Positions 33,997 through 42,517 of a stretch of 64,000 nucleotides of DNA are shown in pieces. Each line of letters begins with the position of its first letter. Position 1 is the stretch's first letter. Source of the DNA: an uncultured Burkholderiales bacterium. Its GTDB lineage: Bacteria; Pseudomonadota; Gammaproteobacteria; Burkholderiales; Eutrophovitaceae. The notes below the pieces were generated by a model, which worked only from the letters and a program-made list of their open reading frames with translations, was not told where the DNA came from and did not search any database. A program made the translations under genes and the position numbers. Location of the stretch: assembly GCA_951812315.1 (NCBI GenBank), contig CATOSA010000013.1, positions 1 through 64,000 of the forward strand. The letters run 5' to 3'.

Positions 33997-35451
33997 ATGA
34001 CAGCAGTTGAACTTGAATCACATGCCTTGCTGATCGGCGGCAAACAGGTGCAGGCGCAAGACGGTGGTAGCTTGCCAATGATCGATCCGTGCAGCGGCGA
34101 AGTTTTCGCACGAATTGCCGCCGGTACCGCGCAAGACATCGATCTTGCGGTGCGCGCCGCCCAGTCAGCGCTTGACGGAGCCTGGGGACGTACCCCACCG
34201 GTCGAGCGCAGTCGCATCATGTATCGCTGGTCGCAATTGATTCTCGACAATTTCGAGGAACTGGCGATGATCGAAGCGCGCGACACAGGCAAACCCTTGG
34301 CGGCCGCGCGCGCAGACATCACCGCGACTGCGCGTTACTTCGAATTCTATGCCGGTGCAGCCGACAAATTGCACGGCCAGGTTATTCCTTACCTTGACGG
34401 CTACAGCGTGAACGTTCAGCGCGAGCCGCATGGTGTGACCGGGCACATCATTCCGTGGAACTATCCTGCACAACAATATGCGCGCACGGTCGCTGCGGCC
34501 GTGACCGTCGGAAACGCGGCTGTGGTAAAGCCGTCCGAAGATGCCTGTCTGTCGACGTTGAAGATTTCGCAGCTGGGGATAGAGGCAGGATTGCCGGCAG
34601 GCGCGCTCAATGTAGTCACTGGCCTCGGTGAAACGGCGGGCGCCGCATTGTCGGCGCACCCGGGTGTGAATTTCATCAGTTTCACCGGTTCACCCAGAGC
34701 GGGCACGCTGGTCCAACAGGCTGCAGCACGCAATCATGTTGGTTGCACGCTGGAGTTGGGCGGCAAGTCGCCGCAGATTATTTTTGCAGACGCCGATCTT
34801 GAAAAAGCGTTGCCGGTTGCAGTAAAGGCCATCATATTGCACGCTGGGCAAACATGCTCTGCCGGTAGCCGCTTGCTCGTGCAGCAAGATGTCTATGACG
34901 AGTTTACCGGCGAGGTTGCCAACGCGTTCTCGAAGTTGCGGGTTGGCACACCGGAAATGGATCTGGACTGTGGCCCTTTGATGAATGCGGTGCAGCGAGA
35001 TAAGGTGAAGGCGTACACCCAGGCCGCAATCGACGGCGGCGTGCCGTTGTTGGCGGAAGGCTCTCTGGAAGACGGATTGAACAGTGCGGGCTTCTGGGTC
35101 AAGCCGGCTTTATTCGGGCAGGTGTCTCGCGACCATGCGATCGCCTGCGAAGAAGTCTTCGGTCCGGTACTGTCAGCTATTCCGTTTACCGATGAGGAAG
35201 ACGCCGTGAATCTTGCGAATGCGACGGACTACGGACTCGTCGGCGCAGTCTGGACCCGGGACGGTGACAGGCAGCAGCGCGTGGCCAAACGCATGCAGTG
35301 CGGGCAGGTATTCATTAACAATTTTGGTGCAGGCGGCGGCGTCGAGCTGCCCTTTGGTGGAATGAAGAAGAGCGGCCATGGACGGGAGAAAGGGTTCCTG
35401 GCGCTCGAACATATGACGACCACAAAAACAATCGTGCATTTTCACGGATGA
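33997..35451 (+). CDS. Aldehyde dehydrogenase (betaine-aldehyde/semialdehyde type)
   Basis: Start at 33997 after a TGGAGGAAAC box; 484 residues. Signatures are GHIIPWNYPAQQYA (~149-162), the NAD-binding FTGSPRAG (~229-236), the general base Glu253 in CTLELGGKSPQII and the nucleophile Cys287 in HAGQTCSAGSR. EEVFGPVLS and PFGGMKKSGHGREKG close the protein. It oxidises an aldehyde to an acid with NAD(P)+. As part of the CoA-transferase, hydratase, acyl-CoA dehydrogenase operon it probably generates the carboxylic acid that the transferase activates. Confidence 0.93.
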   Translation: MTAVELESHALLIGGKQVQAQDGGSLPMIDPCSGEVFARIAAGTAQDIDLAVRAAQSALDGAWGRTPPVERSRIMYRWSQLILDNFEELAMIEARDTGKPLAAARADITATARYFEFYAGAADKLHGQVIPYLDGYSVNVQREPHGVTGHIIPWNYPAQQYARTVAAAVTVGNAAVVKPSEDACLSTLKISQLGIEAGLPAGALNVVTGLGETAGAALSAHPGVNFISFTGSPRAGTLVQQAAARNHVGCTLELGGKSPQIIFADADLEKALPVAVKAIILHAGQTCSAGSRLLVQQDVYDEFTGEVANAFSKLRVGTPEMDLDCGPLMNAVQRDKVKAYTQAAIDGGVPLLAEGSLEDGLNSAGFWVKPALFGQVSRDHAIACEEVFGPVLSAIPFTDEEDAVNLANATDYGLVGAVWTRDGDRQQRVAKRMQCGQVFINNFGAGGGVELPFGGMKKSGHGREKGFLALEHMTTTKTIVHFHG

Positions 35452-35521
35452 TTGGGTGCGGACTGTCTGTATGCGTACACATCCGGTCCAAACCACAGTC
35501 AGGATAAGTTGAGGGAGTACA

Positions 35522-36400
35522 GTGTCCACTTCAGTGAACAGCGATGTTTCGGATCTGCAGCTGAGTAAATTGCGTGAATGGGTTGGCCGCGGCGTATCGC
35601 GCAGCGACAGGGTATCGGCTGCGCCAGTGGCGGCAATGTCAGCGACACTGGATCGCGATGATGCGCGTCCGGTGACTGGCAGCGAGGTGCCGCCGCTGTG
35701 GCAATGGATGTACTTCACGCCGCTCGACCGCCATAGTGAACTCAGCGTGGATGGTCTTGCCGAGGGAGGTGGATTTCTTCCGCCAGTGCCGTTGCCACGG
35801 CGCATGTTTGCCGGAAGCAGGATAACGTTCAATCATCCCTTGCAGGTCGGCGATGATATCGAGCGAACCTCACAGGTGACGAATATAAACAGCAAGCGCG
35901 GACGCAGCGGTACTCTGGTGTTTGTTTCCGTGTTGCACGAAATTACCGATGCGCGTGGCATTGCCATTCGTGAAGAGCAGGATGTTGTTTATCGCGAAAG
36001 TGCGCGTCCCGATGCGCGCGCTCCCGAGCCGCGTGCAGCGCGCATTGATGAATCGTTTTCGCGTCGCATTGACCCTGACCCGGTGCTGTTGTTTCGTTAT
36101 TCCGTGTTGACGTTCAATGGCCACCGGATTCACTACGACAGGCCTTATGTCACCGAAGTCGAAGGCTATCCCGGTCTGATCGTTCACGGTCCGCTGATCG
36201 CGACGTTGCTGGTCGATGTGCTCCGGCGGAACATGCCAACCGCCAAAGTCCGCAAATTCAGTTTCCGGGCAATGGCGCCGTTGTTTGATAATCATCACTT
36301 CGAGGTGTGCGGTTGCGAGGATGACGATAAACGCGTCGCATTGTGGGCGCGCGATCATCAAGGCGGCCTGGCAATGGATGCGGTTGCCGAGCTTTATTAG
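35522..36400 (+). CDS. Hot-dog hydratase, FAS1-like/mesaconyl-C4-CoA hydratase family
   Basis: The GTG at 35522 follows GAGGGAG closely; 292 residues. It has a double hot-dog layout: an N-terminal half with PLWQWMYFTPLDRHSEL (~55-71) and GGFLPPVPLPRRMFAGSRITF in pieces (GGFLPPVPLPRRM, ~83-95), and a C-terminal half with YSVLTFNGHRIHYDRPY (~195-211) and GYPGLIVHGPLIATLL (~217-232), which holds the hydratase His/Asp. This matches HTD2-like dehydratases and 3-methylfumaryl-CoA (mesaconyl-C4-CoA) hydratase of the 3-hydroxypropionate bicycle. The exact enoyl-CoA is unknown. Confidence 0.88.
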   Translation: MSTSVNSDVSDLQLSKLREWVGRGVSRSDRVSAAPVAAMSATLDRDDARPVTGSEVPPLWQWMYFTPLDRHSELSVDGLAEGGGFLPPVPLPRRMFAGSRITFNHPLQVGDDIERTSQVTNINSKRGRSGTLVFVSVLHEITDARGIAIREEQDVVYRESARPDARAPEPRAARIDESFSRRIDPDPVLLFRYSVLTFNGHRIHYDRPYVTEVEGYPGLIVHGPLIATLLVDVLRRNMPTAKVRKFSFRAMAPLFDNHHFEVCGCEDDDKRVALWARDHQGGLAMDAVAELY

Positions 36401-36448
36401 TCAGACCCCAAACCAGAATATCAATAGCCTGGAAACAAATACTTCGTA

Positions 36449-37612
36449 ATGCAAAATTCTGAATCAGAAAAGTATCAGGATGTTCGTGACGGCGTGCGCG
36501 CGCTGTGTGCGCAATTTCCTGACGAGTATCACCGACGCATCGATTCCGAGCGTGGTTATCCCGAAGAGTTCGTCACCGCGTTGACCGAGGCTGGCTGGCT
36601 AGCGGCGATGATTCCGCAGGAATTCGGTGGCTCGGGTCTTGGCCTTGCCGAAGCGTCGGTGATCATGGAAGAGATCAACCGCACGGGTGGCAACGCCGGT
36701 GCATGCCATGGCCAGATGTACAACATGGGCACACTGCTGCGTCACGGGTCCGATGCGCAGAAAAGCAAATACTTGCCGAAAATTGCAGCGGGAGAACTGC
36801 GGTTGCAATCGATGGGCGTGACCGAACCGACCACCGGTACCGACACAACGAAGATCAAGACGACTGCCGTCAGAAAAGGCGACCGTTACGTCGTCAATGG
36901 TCAGAAAGTGTGGATTTCGCGAGTCCAGCACTCTGACCTGATGATCCTTCTGGCTCGCACGACCCCGCTCGCGGACGTCAAGCGAAAATCCGCAGGCATG
37001 TCGATATTCATCGTTGACCTGCATGACGCGGTGAAATCGGGAATGACGGTGCAGCCGATCGCCAACATGGTCAATCACGAAACCAATGAACTGTTTTTCG
37101 ACGATCTGGAAATACCGGCCGAGAATCTGATTGGCGAGGAGGGGCTTGGCTTTCGTTACATTCTCGACGGACTCAATGCCGAGCGCACCCTGATCGCGGC
37201 CGAGTGCATCGGTGACGGGTACTGGTTCATTGATCGGGTTTCAAAATATACGAAGGATCGTGTCGTGTTCGGACGCCCGATTGCACAGAACCAGGGCGTG
37301 CAATTTCCGATCGCAGAGGCTTACGTCGAAGTCGAGGCTGCCGACTTGATGCGCTGGAAGGCTTGCGAACTGTACGATGCCCACCAGCCATGCGGCGCAC
37401 AGGCCAATATGGCGAAATACCTTGCTGCCAAGGCATCATGGGAAGCGGCAAATGCCTGCCTGCAATTTCATGGTGGATACGGCTTTGCGGCGGAGTACGA
37501 CGTCGAGCGCAAGTTCCGCGAGACGCGGCTCTATCAGGTGGCGCCGATTTCAACCAACCTGGTTTTGTCTTATGTCGCCGAGCACATACTTGGGCTGCCG
37601 CGCTCGTTTTGA
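36449..37612 (+). CDS. Acyl-CoA dehydrogenase
   Basis: A 387-residue enzyme, last gene of the CoA-transferase operon, 48 bp after the hydratase gene. GWLAAMIPQEFGGSGLGLAEAS (parts GWLAAMIPQEFGG and SGLGLAEAS) is the N-terminal signature. LQSMGVTEPTTGTDTTKIKT (~124-143) contacts FAD and RYVVNGQKVWISRVQHSD the beta domain. AYVEVEAADLMRWKA and LQFHGGYGFAAEYDVERKFRE near residues 340-360 are the C-terminal FAD and tetramer signature. It introduces a double bond that the neighbouring hydratase could then hydrate. Confidence 0.93.
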   Translation: MQNSESEKYQDVRDGVRALCAQFPDEYHRRIDSERGYPEEFVTALTEAGWLAAMIPQEFGGSGLGLAEASVIMEEINRTGGNAGACHGQMYNMGTLLRHGSDAQKSKYLPKIAAGELRLQSMGVTEPTTGTDTTKIKTTAVRKGDRYVVNGQKVWISRVQHSDLMILLARTTPLADVKRKSAGMSIFIVDLHDAVKSGMTVQPIANMVNHETNELFFDDLEIPAENLIGEEGLGFRYILDGLNAERTLIAAECIGDGYWFIDRVSKYTKDRVVFGRPIAQNQGVQFPIAEAYVEVEAADLMRWKACELYDAHQPCGAQANMAKYLAAKASWEAANACLQFHGGYGFAAEYDVERKFRETRLYQVAPISTNLVLSYVAEHILGLPRSF

Positions 37613-37717
37613 CCGGGCCGCAACCGTCAGACTGGTATTTACGGCTGAATACGGGACTGCGTGGGACCAGGCAAGCGGGCGAATCAATACTGATTCGCCC
37701 GAAAAACGCACGCTGAT

Positions 37718-38350
37718 CTAGCTCAGGCCGAGCAGCGGAACCGGATCGGTTTTCTTCCAGCTTGGCAGCGCTTCCACCCGTCCCATCCACGACACGAGAT
37801 TGGGATGATCGCCAAGCGGCAGCTTCTGCCACGGATGCAAATGCATCGGTGCTGCGACGGCAATGTCGGCAATCGTTGGTTCCTGTGCGCACAGCCACGG
37901 CTGTGTTGCCACCGTAGAATCAATAATGGCCGCAAGCTGATGGAATTTCGGCGTTGCGTCGGCCAGCGTTTTCTCGTCTGGTTTGTCGCCGAGAATCGGC
38001 TTGACGACATTTTCCACCAGCCATATGTAGCATGTCGGAAACCATTGATTTGATTCCCACAATAACCAGCGATTGACGTCAGTGCGCGTCTTCAGGTCTG
38101 TCGGATAGGCGGATGTGTTGCCTTGCTTGTCCGCCGCATATTGCAATATTGCATTGGACTCCCACACCGTGAAACCGTCGTCTATCAGAGCGGGCAACGA
38201 CTGATTCGGGTTAATGGCGGTATATTCCGGGCTCTTGTGGCCACCTCCGAAGTAATCGACTTTTTCTTCGCTGTATGCGGCGCCAATGAGGTCAAGACCC
38301 GCAAGTACCTTCCGGCAGTTGACGGTTACCGGATCAAAATAGAGTTTCAT
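37718..38350 (-). CDS. Glutathione S-transferase
   Basis: A 210-residue two-domain protein. The thioredoxin-like N-domain starts MKLYFDPVTVNCRKVL and has the cis-Pro and glutathione-binding NPNQSLPALIDDGFTVWESNAIL in pieces (NQSLPALIDDG, VWESNAILQYAA, ~47-72). The helical C-domain has QPWLCAQEPTIADIAVAAPMH (parts QPWLCAQEPTIADIA, ~144-158), with the N-capping box. It may conjugate or isomerise glutathione adducts. Convergent with the acyl-CoA dehydrogenase operon. No cofactor-specific clue to substrate. Confidence 0.92.
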   Translation of the reverse strand: MKLYFDPVTVNCRKVLAGLDLIGAAYSEEKVDYFGGGHKSPEYTAINPNQSLPALIDDGFTVWESNAILQYAADKQGNTSAYPTDLKTRTDVNRWLLWESNQWFPTCYIWLVENVVKPILGDKPDEKTLADATPKFHQLAAIIDSTVATQPWLCAQEPTIADIAVAAPMHLHPWQKLPLGDHPNLVSWMGRVEALPSWKKTDPVPLLGLS

Positions 38351-38671
38351 CTGTGCTCCCTCTGTAAAGAATTATTTATGTAAGTCGCCGGGCGGGCGTG
38401 ACTGCCTTGCGCTTGTGGACAGTGTACCGCGCGTGAGGCCAGCCTGGATTCCTGCACCGTTGCATCGCGGAGAACGAATCTGGCACCCGGTCCACTGTCG
38501 GACCCGGGTCTCGGACTTTAACAGGATCGGCGCTAGGCCACTATCCGTCCGCCCTGTTCAATTGCTTGTTGGTCAAAGCAGTATCGTGACCGGCGCCAAT
38601 GCCGGGCAGCGCGCTCATATCCGCCCCAGGGCTGAATCCGGCCGTGTGTCGGGTCTTCGAGCAAGGAATGC

Positions 38672-38940
38672 CTAGGGAACCTCTGATCAATTCTCACGTG
38701 CTCAGAGATTGACACACGCTCACTGGCTAGGCGGACGCCGCAGGCAATGTAGGTCACCTTGTCAAGACGGCCAACAACGCCAGTGAGCGTGTGTCAATCT
38801 CCCGAAGGGCGCGTCGTACAAGTCCTGTGGACTGCGTTGCGCCTCTTGGCAAGGTGACCTACATTGCCTGCAAGACGCGCCTTGCCACAGGCCTTGTACG
38901 AACGCGCTGAGTTCATGACAATTGATCAGAGGTTCCCTAG
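38672..38940. repeat. 269-bp element of four interleaved inverted repeats (MITE-like)
   Basis: Within a 738-bp gap without genes (38351-39088) lie four inverted-repeat pairs. A: 38672-38692 with 38920-38940, 21 bp perfect, each end beginning with CTAG. B: 38706-38727 with 38779-38800, 22 bp perfect. C: 38741-38761 with 38850-38870, 21 bp perfect. D: 38809-38830 with 38885-38907, 22/23 nt with one gap and one mismatch. The order A B C B' D C' D' A' means B/C and C/D cross, so all cannot pair at once except as pseudoknots. Outer ends next to CTAG resemble an IS5-group target duplication, which suggests a miniature mobile element; a structured RNA is the alternative. The rest of the gap shows nothing else. 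Confidence 0.8.
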
Positions 38941-39088
38941 CATGGTGCCGCCTTTACCCGTCGTGCCGTTCGTGTCAATATCGCCGCCGGCAAGTCAACA
39001 AAGTAAAACAAGTGAGGAGGGGATCCGCAGGTGCCGCGCCGTACTGTAGCGCTGCACGCGAACGTCGTTCAGCGGATTAGAGATCAAT

Positions 39089-39910
39089 TTGAGCGTGGCC
39101 GGCAGCATCAATACATCAAAAGTGGCTGAATCGCAGCAAGCGAATTCAGTGCTGCTGCGCGTGGCCGGAATTACGGTGCGCTTCGGCGGCATCGTTGCGC
39201 TCGACGACGTTTCCTTTGACGTGCGGCGCGGAGAAATTGCCGGATTGATCGGCCCGAACGGAGCCGGCAAAACCACATTATTCAATTGCCTGTCGCGACT
39301 GTACGACTGGCAGAATGGATCGATCGAATTCGAGGGCACTCCGCTGGCAGACGTTCGTCGCCATCGGGTCGCAGAACTGGGTATTGGCCGAACGTTCCAG
39401 AACCTGGCGCTGTTCAAGACGATGAGCGTGCGCGACAACATCAAGGTTGGCGCGCATTGCCGCAGTCGCGGCGGTTTTCTCGCTAACGCGCTGCGCCTGC
39501 CGCTGACCGGCCGGGAAGAACCCAAGGTCGACGCAAGAACCGAGACACTGATCGAACTACTCGAGCTTGGAGAGGTTGCCGACATTCCTGCAGTCGATTT
39601 GCCGTTCGGCACGCAAAAGCGCGTTGAACTCGGGCGTGCTATTGCAGCGCAACCGTCCCTGCTGTTACTGGACGAGCCGGCCGCGGGGCTGAATCACCAG
39701 GAAGTCGAAACATTTATAGAATTGATTCGTCGCATTCACGAAGAGTTGTCGCTCACCATTTTGCTCGTTGAGCATCACATGAATCTTGTGATGCGTGTGT
39801 CCGACCGGGTCTTCGTTCTTGATTTCGGGCGCAAGATTGCCGATGGAACGCCCGACGAGATTCGACGTGACCCGGAGGTTATCCGGGCCTACCTCGGAAC
39901 GGACAGCTGA
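39089..39910 (+). CDS. livG: Branched-chain amino acid-type ABC transporter ATPase
   Basis: A 273-residue LivG-type ATPase; TTG at 39089 or GTG at 39095 are the possible starts, with only a weak ribosome-binding site. Walker A is [16 protein letters not shown] (~52-67), the LivG-specific [20 protein letters not shown] (~97-116) follows. The signature motif is degenerate ([16 protein letters not shown]) and Walker B is [15 protein letters not shown]. It hydrolyses ATP on the cytoplasmic face to drive uptake. First gene of livGFHMK, each stop touching the next start or nearly so. Confidence 0.93.
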   Translation: MSVAGSINTSKVAESQQANSVLLRVAGITVRFGGIVALDDVSFDVRRGEIAGLIGPNGAGKTTLFNCLSRLYDWQNGSIEFEGTPLADVRRHRVAELGIGRTFQNLALFKTMSVRDNIKVGAHCRSRGGFLANALRLPLTGREEPKVDARTETLIELLELGEVADIPAVDLPFGTQKRVELGRAIAAQPSLLLLDEPAAGLNHQEVETFIELIRRIHEELSLTILLVEHHMNLVMRVSDRVFVLDFGRKIADGTPDEIRRDPEVIRAYLGTDS

Positions 39911-40623
39911 TGCCAATCCTCGAAGTCAGCGGCCTGTGCGCAGGTTACGGCGCAAGTGATGTATTGCACGACGTTTCATTTTCGGTTGAACAAGGCGGTA
40001 TAACCACGATTCTGGGCGCAAACGGTGCTGGTAAAACCACCGTGCTGCGTGCTTTGTGCGGCATGCTCAGGTCAGCGCGGGGAAGCATCGTGCTGGACCA
40101 GGTGCAGGTCAACGGAAAGGCGACCGAATCAATCGTGCGCCTTGGTGTCGGTCACGTGCCGGATGGGCGTGGCACCTTCATGAACCTCACAACCGAGGAA
40201 AATCTGCGCGTCGGCGCGATGACAAGGCGTGACAAGGCCGCGGTTGCCGCCGATTTCGAGCGCGTCTTCAGCTACTTTCCGAGGTTGAAGGAAAGGCGCC
40301 ATCAGCAAGCGGGGACGTTGTCAGGAGGCGAACAACAGATGCTGGCAATCTCGCGGGCGCTGATGCTCAACCCGCGTCTGCTATTGCTCGACGAGCCTTC
40401 GTTCGGACTCGCGCCACTTGTGGTGCAGGACATATTCCGCATCATGCGCACCATCAACGAGGTGCAAAAAGTGGCGATATTGCTTGTCGAACAAAATGCC
40501 AGTCTTGCACTCGATCTGGCGAGCACCGCATACATTCTGGAGACGGGCCGTGTTGTCATGTCCGGTCCAGCGCACGAGTTGCGCGAAGCGGAGTCCGTGC
40601 GCAAGTCTTATCTGGGTTATTGA
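39910..40623 (+). CDS. livF: Branched-chain amino acid-type ABC transporter ATPase
   Basis: A 237-residue LivF-type ATPase whose ATG shares one base with the livG stop (TGATG). Walker A is LGANGAGKTTVLRAL (~33-47), the LivF signature VGHVPDGRGTFMNLTTEENL (~78-97) follows, then the ABC signature LSGGEQQMLAISRAL (~138-152) and Walker B LLLLDEPSFGLAP (~158-170). It pairs with LivG as the ATPase heterodimer. The motor is complete, and the transporter appears functional. Confidence 0.95.
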   Translation: MPILEVSGLCAGYGASDVLHDVSFSVEQGGITTILGANGAGKTTVLRALCGMLRSARGSIVLDQVQVNGKATESIVRLGVGHVPDGRGTFMNLTTEENLRVGAMTRRDKAAVAADFERVFSYFPRLKERRHQQAGTLSGGEQQMLAISRALMLNPRLLLLDEPSFGLAPLVVQDIFRIMRTINEVQKVAILLVEQNASLALDLASTAYILETGRVVMSGPAHELREAESVRKSYLGY

Positions 40624-40635
40624 TCGTTAGTTCAT

Positions 40636-41505
40636 ATGGAAGCATTTCTGCATCAGGTTTTCTCCGGTCTCGCCAATGGCGCAATTTACGCCAGCCTTGC
40701 GCTCGCGTTGGTGATGATCTACCAGTCGACGCATCACATCAATTTCGCACAAGGCGAATTGGCGATGTTCTCGACATACCTCGCGTGGGCAATGATCAAC
40801 GCAGGTCTTCCTTACTGGGCGGCATTCGGGCTGACTGTTGTCGCGTCATTTTTTATCGGCTTGATCATCGAGCGCGCAATTGTTCGCCGCGTTGCCGATG
40901 CGCCAGTGCTGACAGTAGTCGTGGTATTCATCGCATTGCTGGTTATTCTGAATAGCGTGACCGGGTGGATTTTCACGTACACCATCAAGGTATTTCCGAG
41001 CCCGTTCCCGGAAGAACCACTGTTTGGCCCGTATATATCCTCGCATGAGGCCGGGGTCGTAGGCGTTTCAATATTCGTGCTCGTCACGTTGTTCCTGTTT
41101 TTTCGCTTTACCCCCCTCGGGCTGGCAATGCGCGCAACTGCCGAAAACGCAGTGTCGAGCCGGCTAGCCGGTATTCGCACCGGCTGGATGCTTGCGCTGG
41201 GATGGGGTATTGCGGCGGCTATTGGCGCAATAGCCGGAATGATGGTTGCACCGATCGTCTATCTCGATCCGAACATGATGTCCGGAATACTGCTCTACGC
41301 GATTGCGGCGGCATTGATGGGCGGCATCGACAGTCCGCTGGGTGCAGTCATTGGCGGCCTGACCGTCGGTGTTCTTGAAAACATCATGGGCGCATACGTT
41401 GTCGGTACCGAACTGAAGCTCACTGTTGCACTCGTGGTAATTATCGGCGTGCTGATATTCAAACCGACCGGCTTGTTCGGACGCTCTTTCGTGACGAGGG
41501 TGTAA
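40636..41505 (+). CDS. livH: ABC transporter permease, LivH type
   Basis: A 289-residue inner-membrane permease with about eight helices. It opens HQVFSGLANGAIYASLALAL and HHINFAQGELAMFSTY (~37-52), both LivH hallmarks. GLAMRATAENAVSSRLAGI (~160-178) is the cytoplasmic coupling loop to the ATPases, and DSPLGAVIGGLTVGVLEN (~237-254) is the conserved end region. It starts 12 bp after livF and its stop overlaps livM (TAATG). With LivM it forms the translocation channel. Confidence 0.94.
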   Translation: MEAFLHQVFSGLANGAIYASLALALVMIYQSTHHINFAQGELAMFSTYLAWAMINAGLPYWAAFGLTVVASFFIGLIIERAIVRRVADAPVLTVVVVFIALLVILNSVTGWIFTYTIKVFPSPFPEEPLFGPYISSHEAGVVGVSIFVLVTLFLFFRFTPLGLAMRATAENAVSSRLAGIRTGWMLALGWGIAAAIGAIAGMMVAPIVYLDPNMMSGILLYAIAAALMGGIDSPLGAVIGGLTVGVLENIMGAYVVGTELKLTVALVVIIGVLIFKPTGLFGRSFVTRV

Positions 41506-42506
41506 TGGGCGGACTGTACGTCAACCGCACGCGCTTGATCCTTGTCGCTCTCGTCGTTGTGCTTGCCTGTGCGCTTCCGTTCGTGCTCAGCAGTTACCGC
41601 GTGTTCCAGTTCAACATGGTGCTGGTATATGCGATCGTGCTGTTGGGCCTGAACATGCTGACCGGGTTCAACGGTCAGATTTCACTCGGACATGGTGCGT
41701 TTTATGCCATTGGCGCTTATGTTGCCGCAGTGCTGATGGATCACTGGGGTGTGCCGTACTGGGTGACGGTGCCGGTGGCGGGCGTGATCTGTTTCATTGC
41801 GGGATTCCTGTTCGGGCTGCCGGCGTTACGCCTGCATGGCCACTATCTCGCACTGGCGACGTTCGCGTTGGGAATTTCGATGCCGCAGATTCTCAAGTAC
41901 AAAGGTCTGGAAGAATGGACCGGTGGCGTTCAGGGCATCGTTATCCTGAAACCGGAGGCGCCGTTCGGCCTGAACATCAGTCAGGACCAGTGGCTGTATC
42001 TGTTCACGTTGATCATTGCGCTAGTTATGTTCTGGCTCGCGTGGAACCTGTTGCGCGGGCGCATCGGGCGCGCGATGGTGGCGATTCGCGACCACCCGAT
42101 TGCGGCCGAGGCAATGGGCATTGATGTCGCAGCAGTGAAGACATTGACCTTTGGAGTGAGCGCGCTTTACGCCGGCGTTGGTGGCGCGCTTGGAGCGATC
42201 GTGGTGCAGTTCGTCGCGCCCGACAGTTTCGTCGCGCTCGTGTCGATCACGTTTCTGATTGGTATCGTGATCGGCGGACTCGCGTCCATCAGTGGCGTAA
42301 TCTACGGGGCGCTGTTTATACAATTCGTGCCTAACATTGCGGATGAGATTTCGAAAGCGGCGCCGTGGGCAGTTTATGGTTTGTTTTTGCTGGCGTTCAT
42401 ATTTCTGGCGCCCGCAGGCATTGCAGGATTCGTTCGCGCGCTGTGGGCAAGACTGACGACGGGTTCTACCCGCAAGAAGCGCGCAGCGCAAACGCAGGAA
42501 ACTTAA
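41505..42506 (+). CDS. livM: ABC transporter permease, LivM type
   Basis: A 333-residue permease. LLGLNMLTGFNGQISLGHGAFYAIGAY (parts LNMLTGFNGQISLGHG and AFYAIGAYVAA) is the LivM signature near residues 47-72. GRAMVAIRDHPIAAEAMGID (~190-209) is the ATPase coupling loop. The positively charged C-terminus (TTGSTRKKRAAQTQ) lies in the cytoplasm. Its ATG overlaps the livH stop by one base and the binding-protein gene starts 11 bp after its stop. It completes the transport channel. Confidence 0.94.
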   Translation: MGGLYVNRTRLILVALVVVLACALPFVLSSYRVFQFNMVLVYAIVLLGLNMLTGFNGQISLGHGAFYAIGAYVAAVLMDHWGVPYWVTVPVAGVICFIAGFLFGLPALRLHGHYLALATFALGISMPQILKYKGLEEWTGGVQGIVILKPEAPFGLNISQDQWLYLFTLIIALVMFWLAWNLLRGRIGRAMVAIRDHPIAAEAMGIDVAAVKTLTFGVSALYAGVGGALGAIVVQFVAPDSFVALVSITFLIGIVIGGLASISGVIYGALFIQFVPNIADEISKAAPWAVYGLFLLAFIFLAPAGIAGFVRALWARLTTGSTRKKRAAQTQET

Positions 42507-42517
42507 TGGAGGCGATG

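Noticed and set aside
38415..38675. Open frame of 86 codons upstream of the inverted-repeat element
   Set aside because: Arginine/proline-rich composition typical of noncoding GC-rich DNA, no ribosome-binding site and no homology recognised.
38672..38940. CRISPR array or integron attC site
   Set aside because: The repeats are inverted and each occurs once per arm, with no direct repeat-spacer pattern, no cas or integrase gene and no attC core sites.
40302..40604. Antisense open frame inside livF
   Set aside because: It lies wholly opposite a well-supported ATPase gene and shows no family features of its own.
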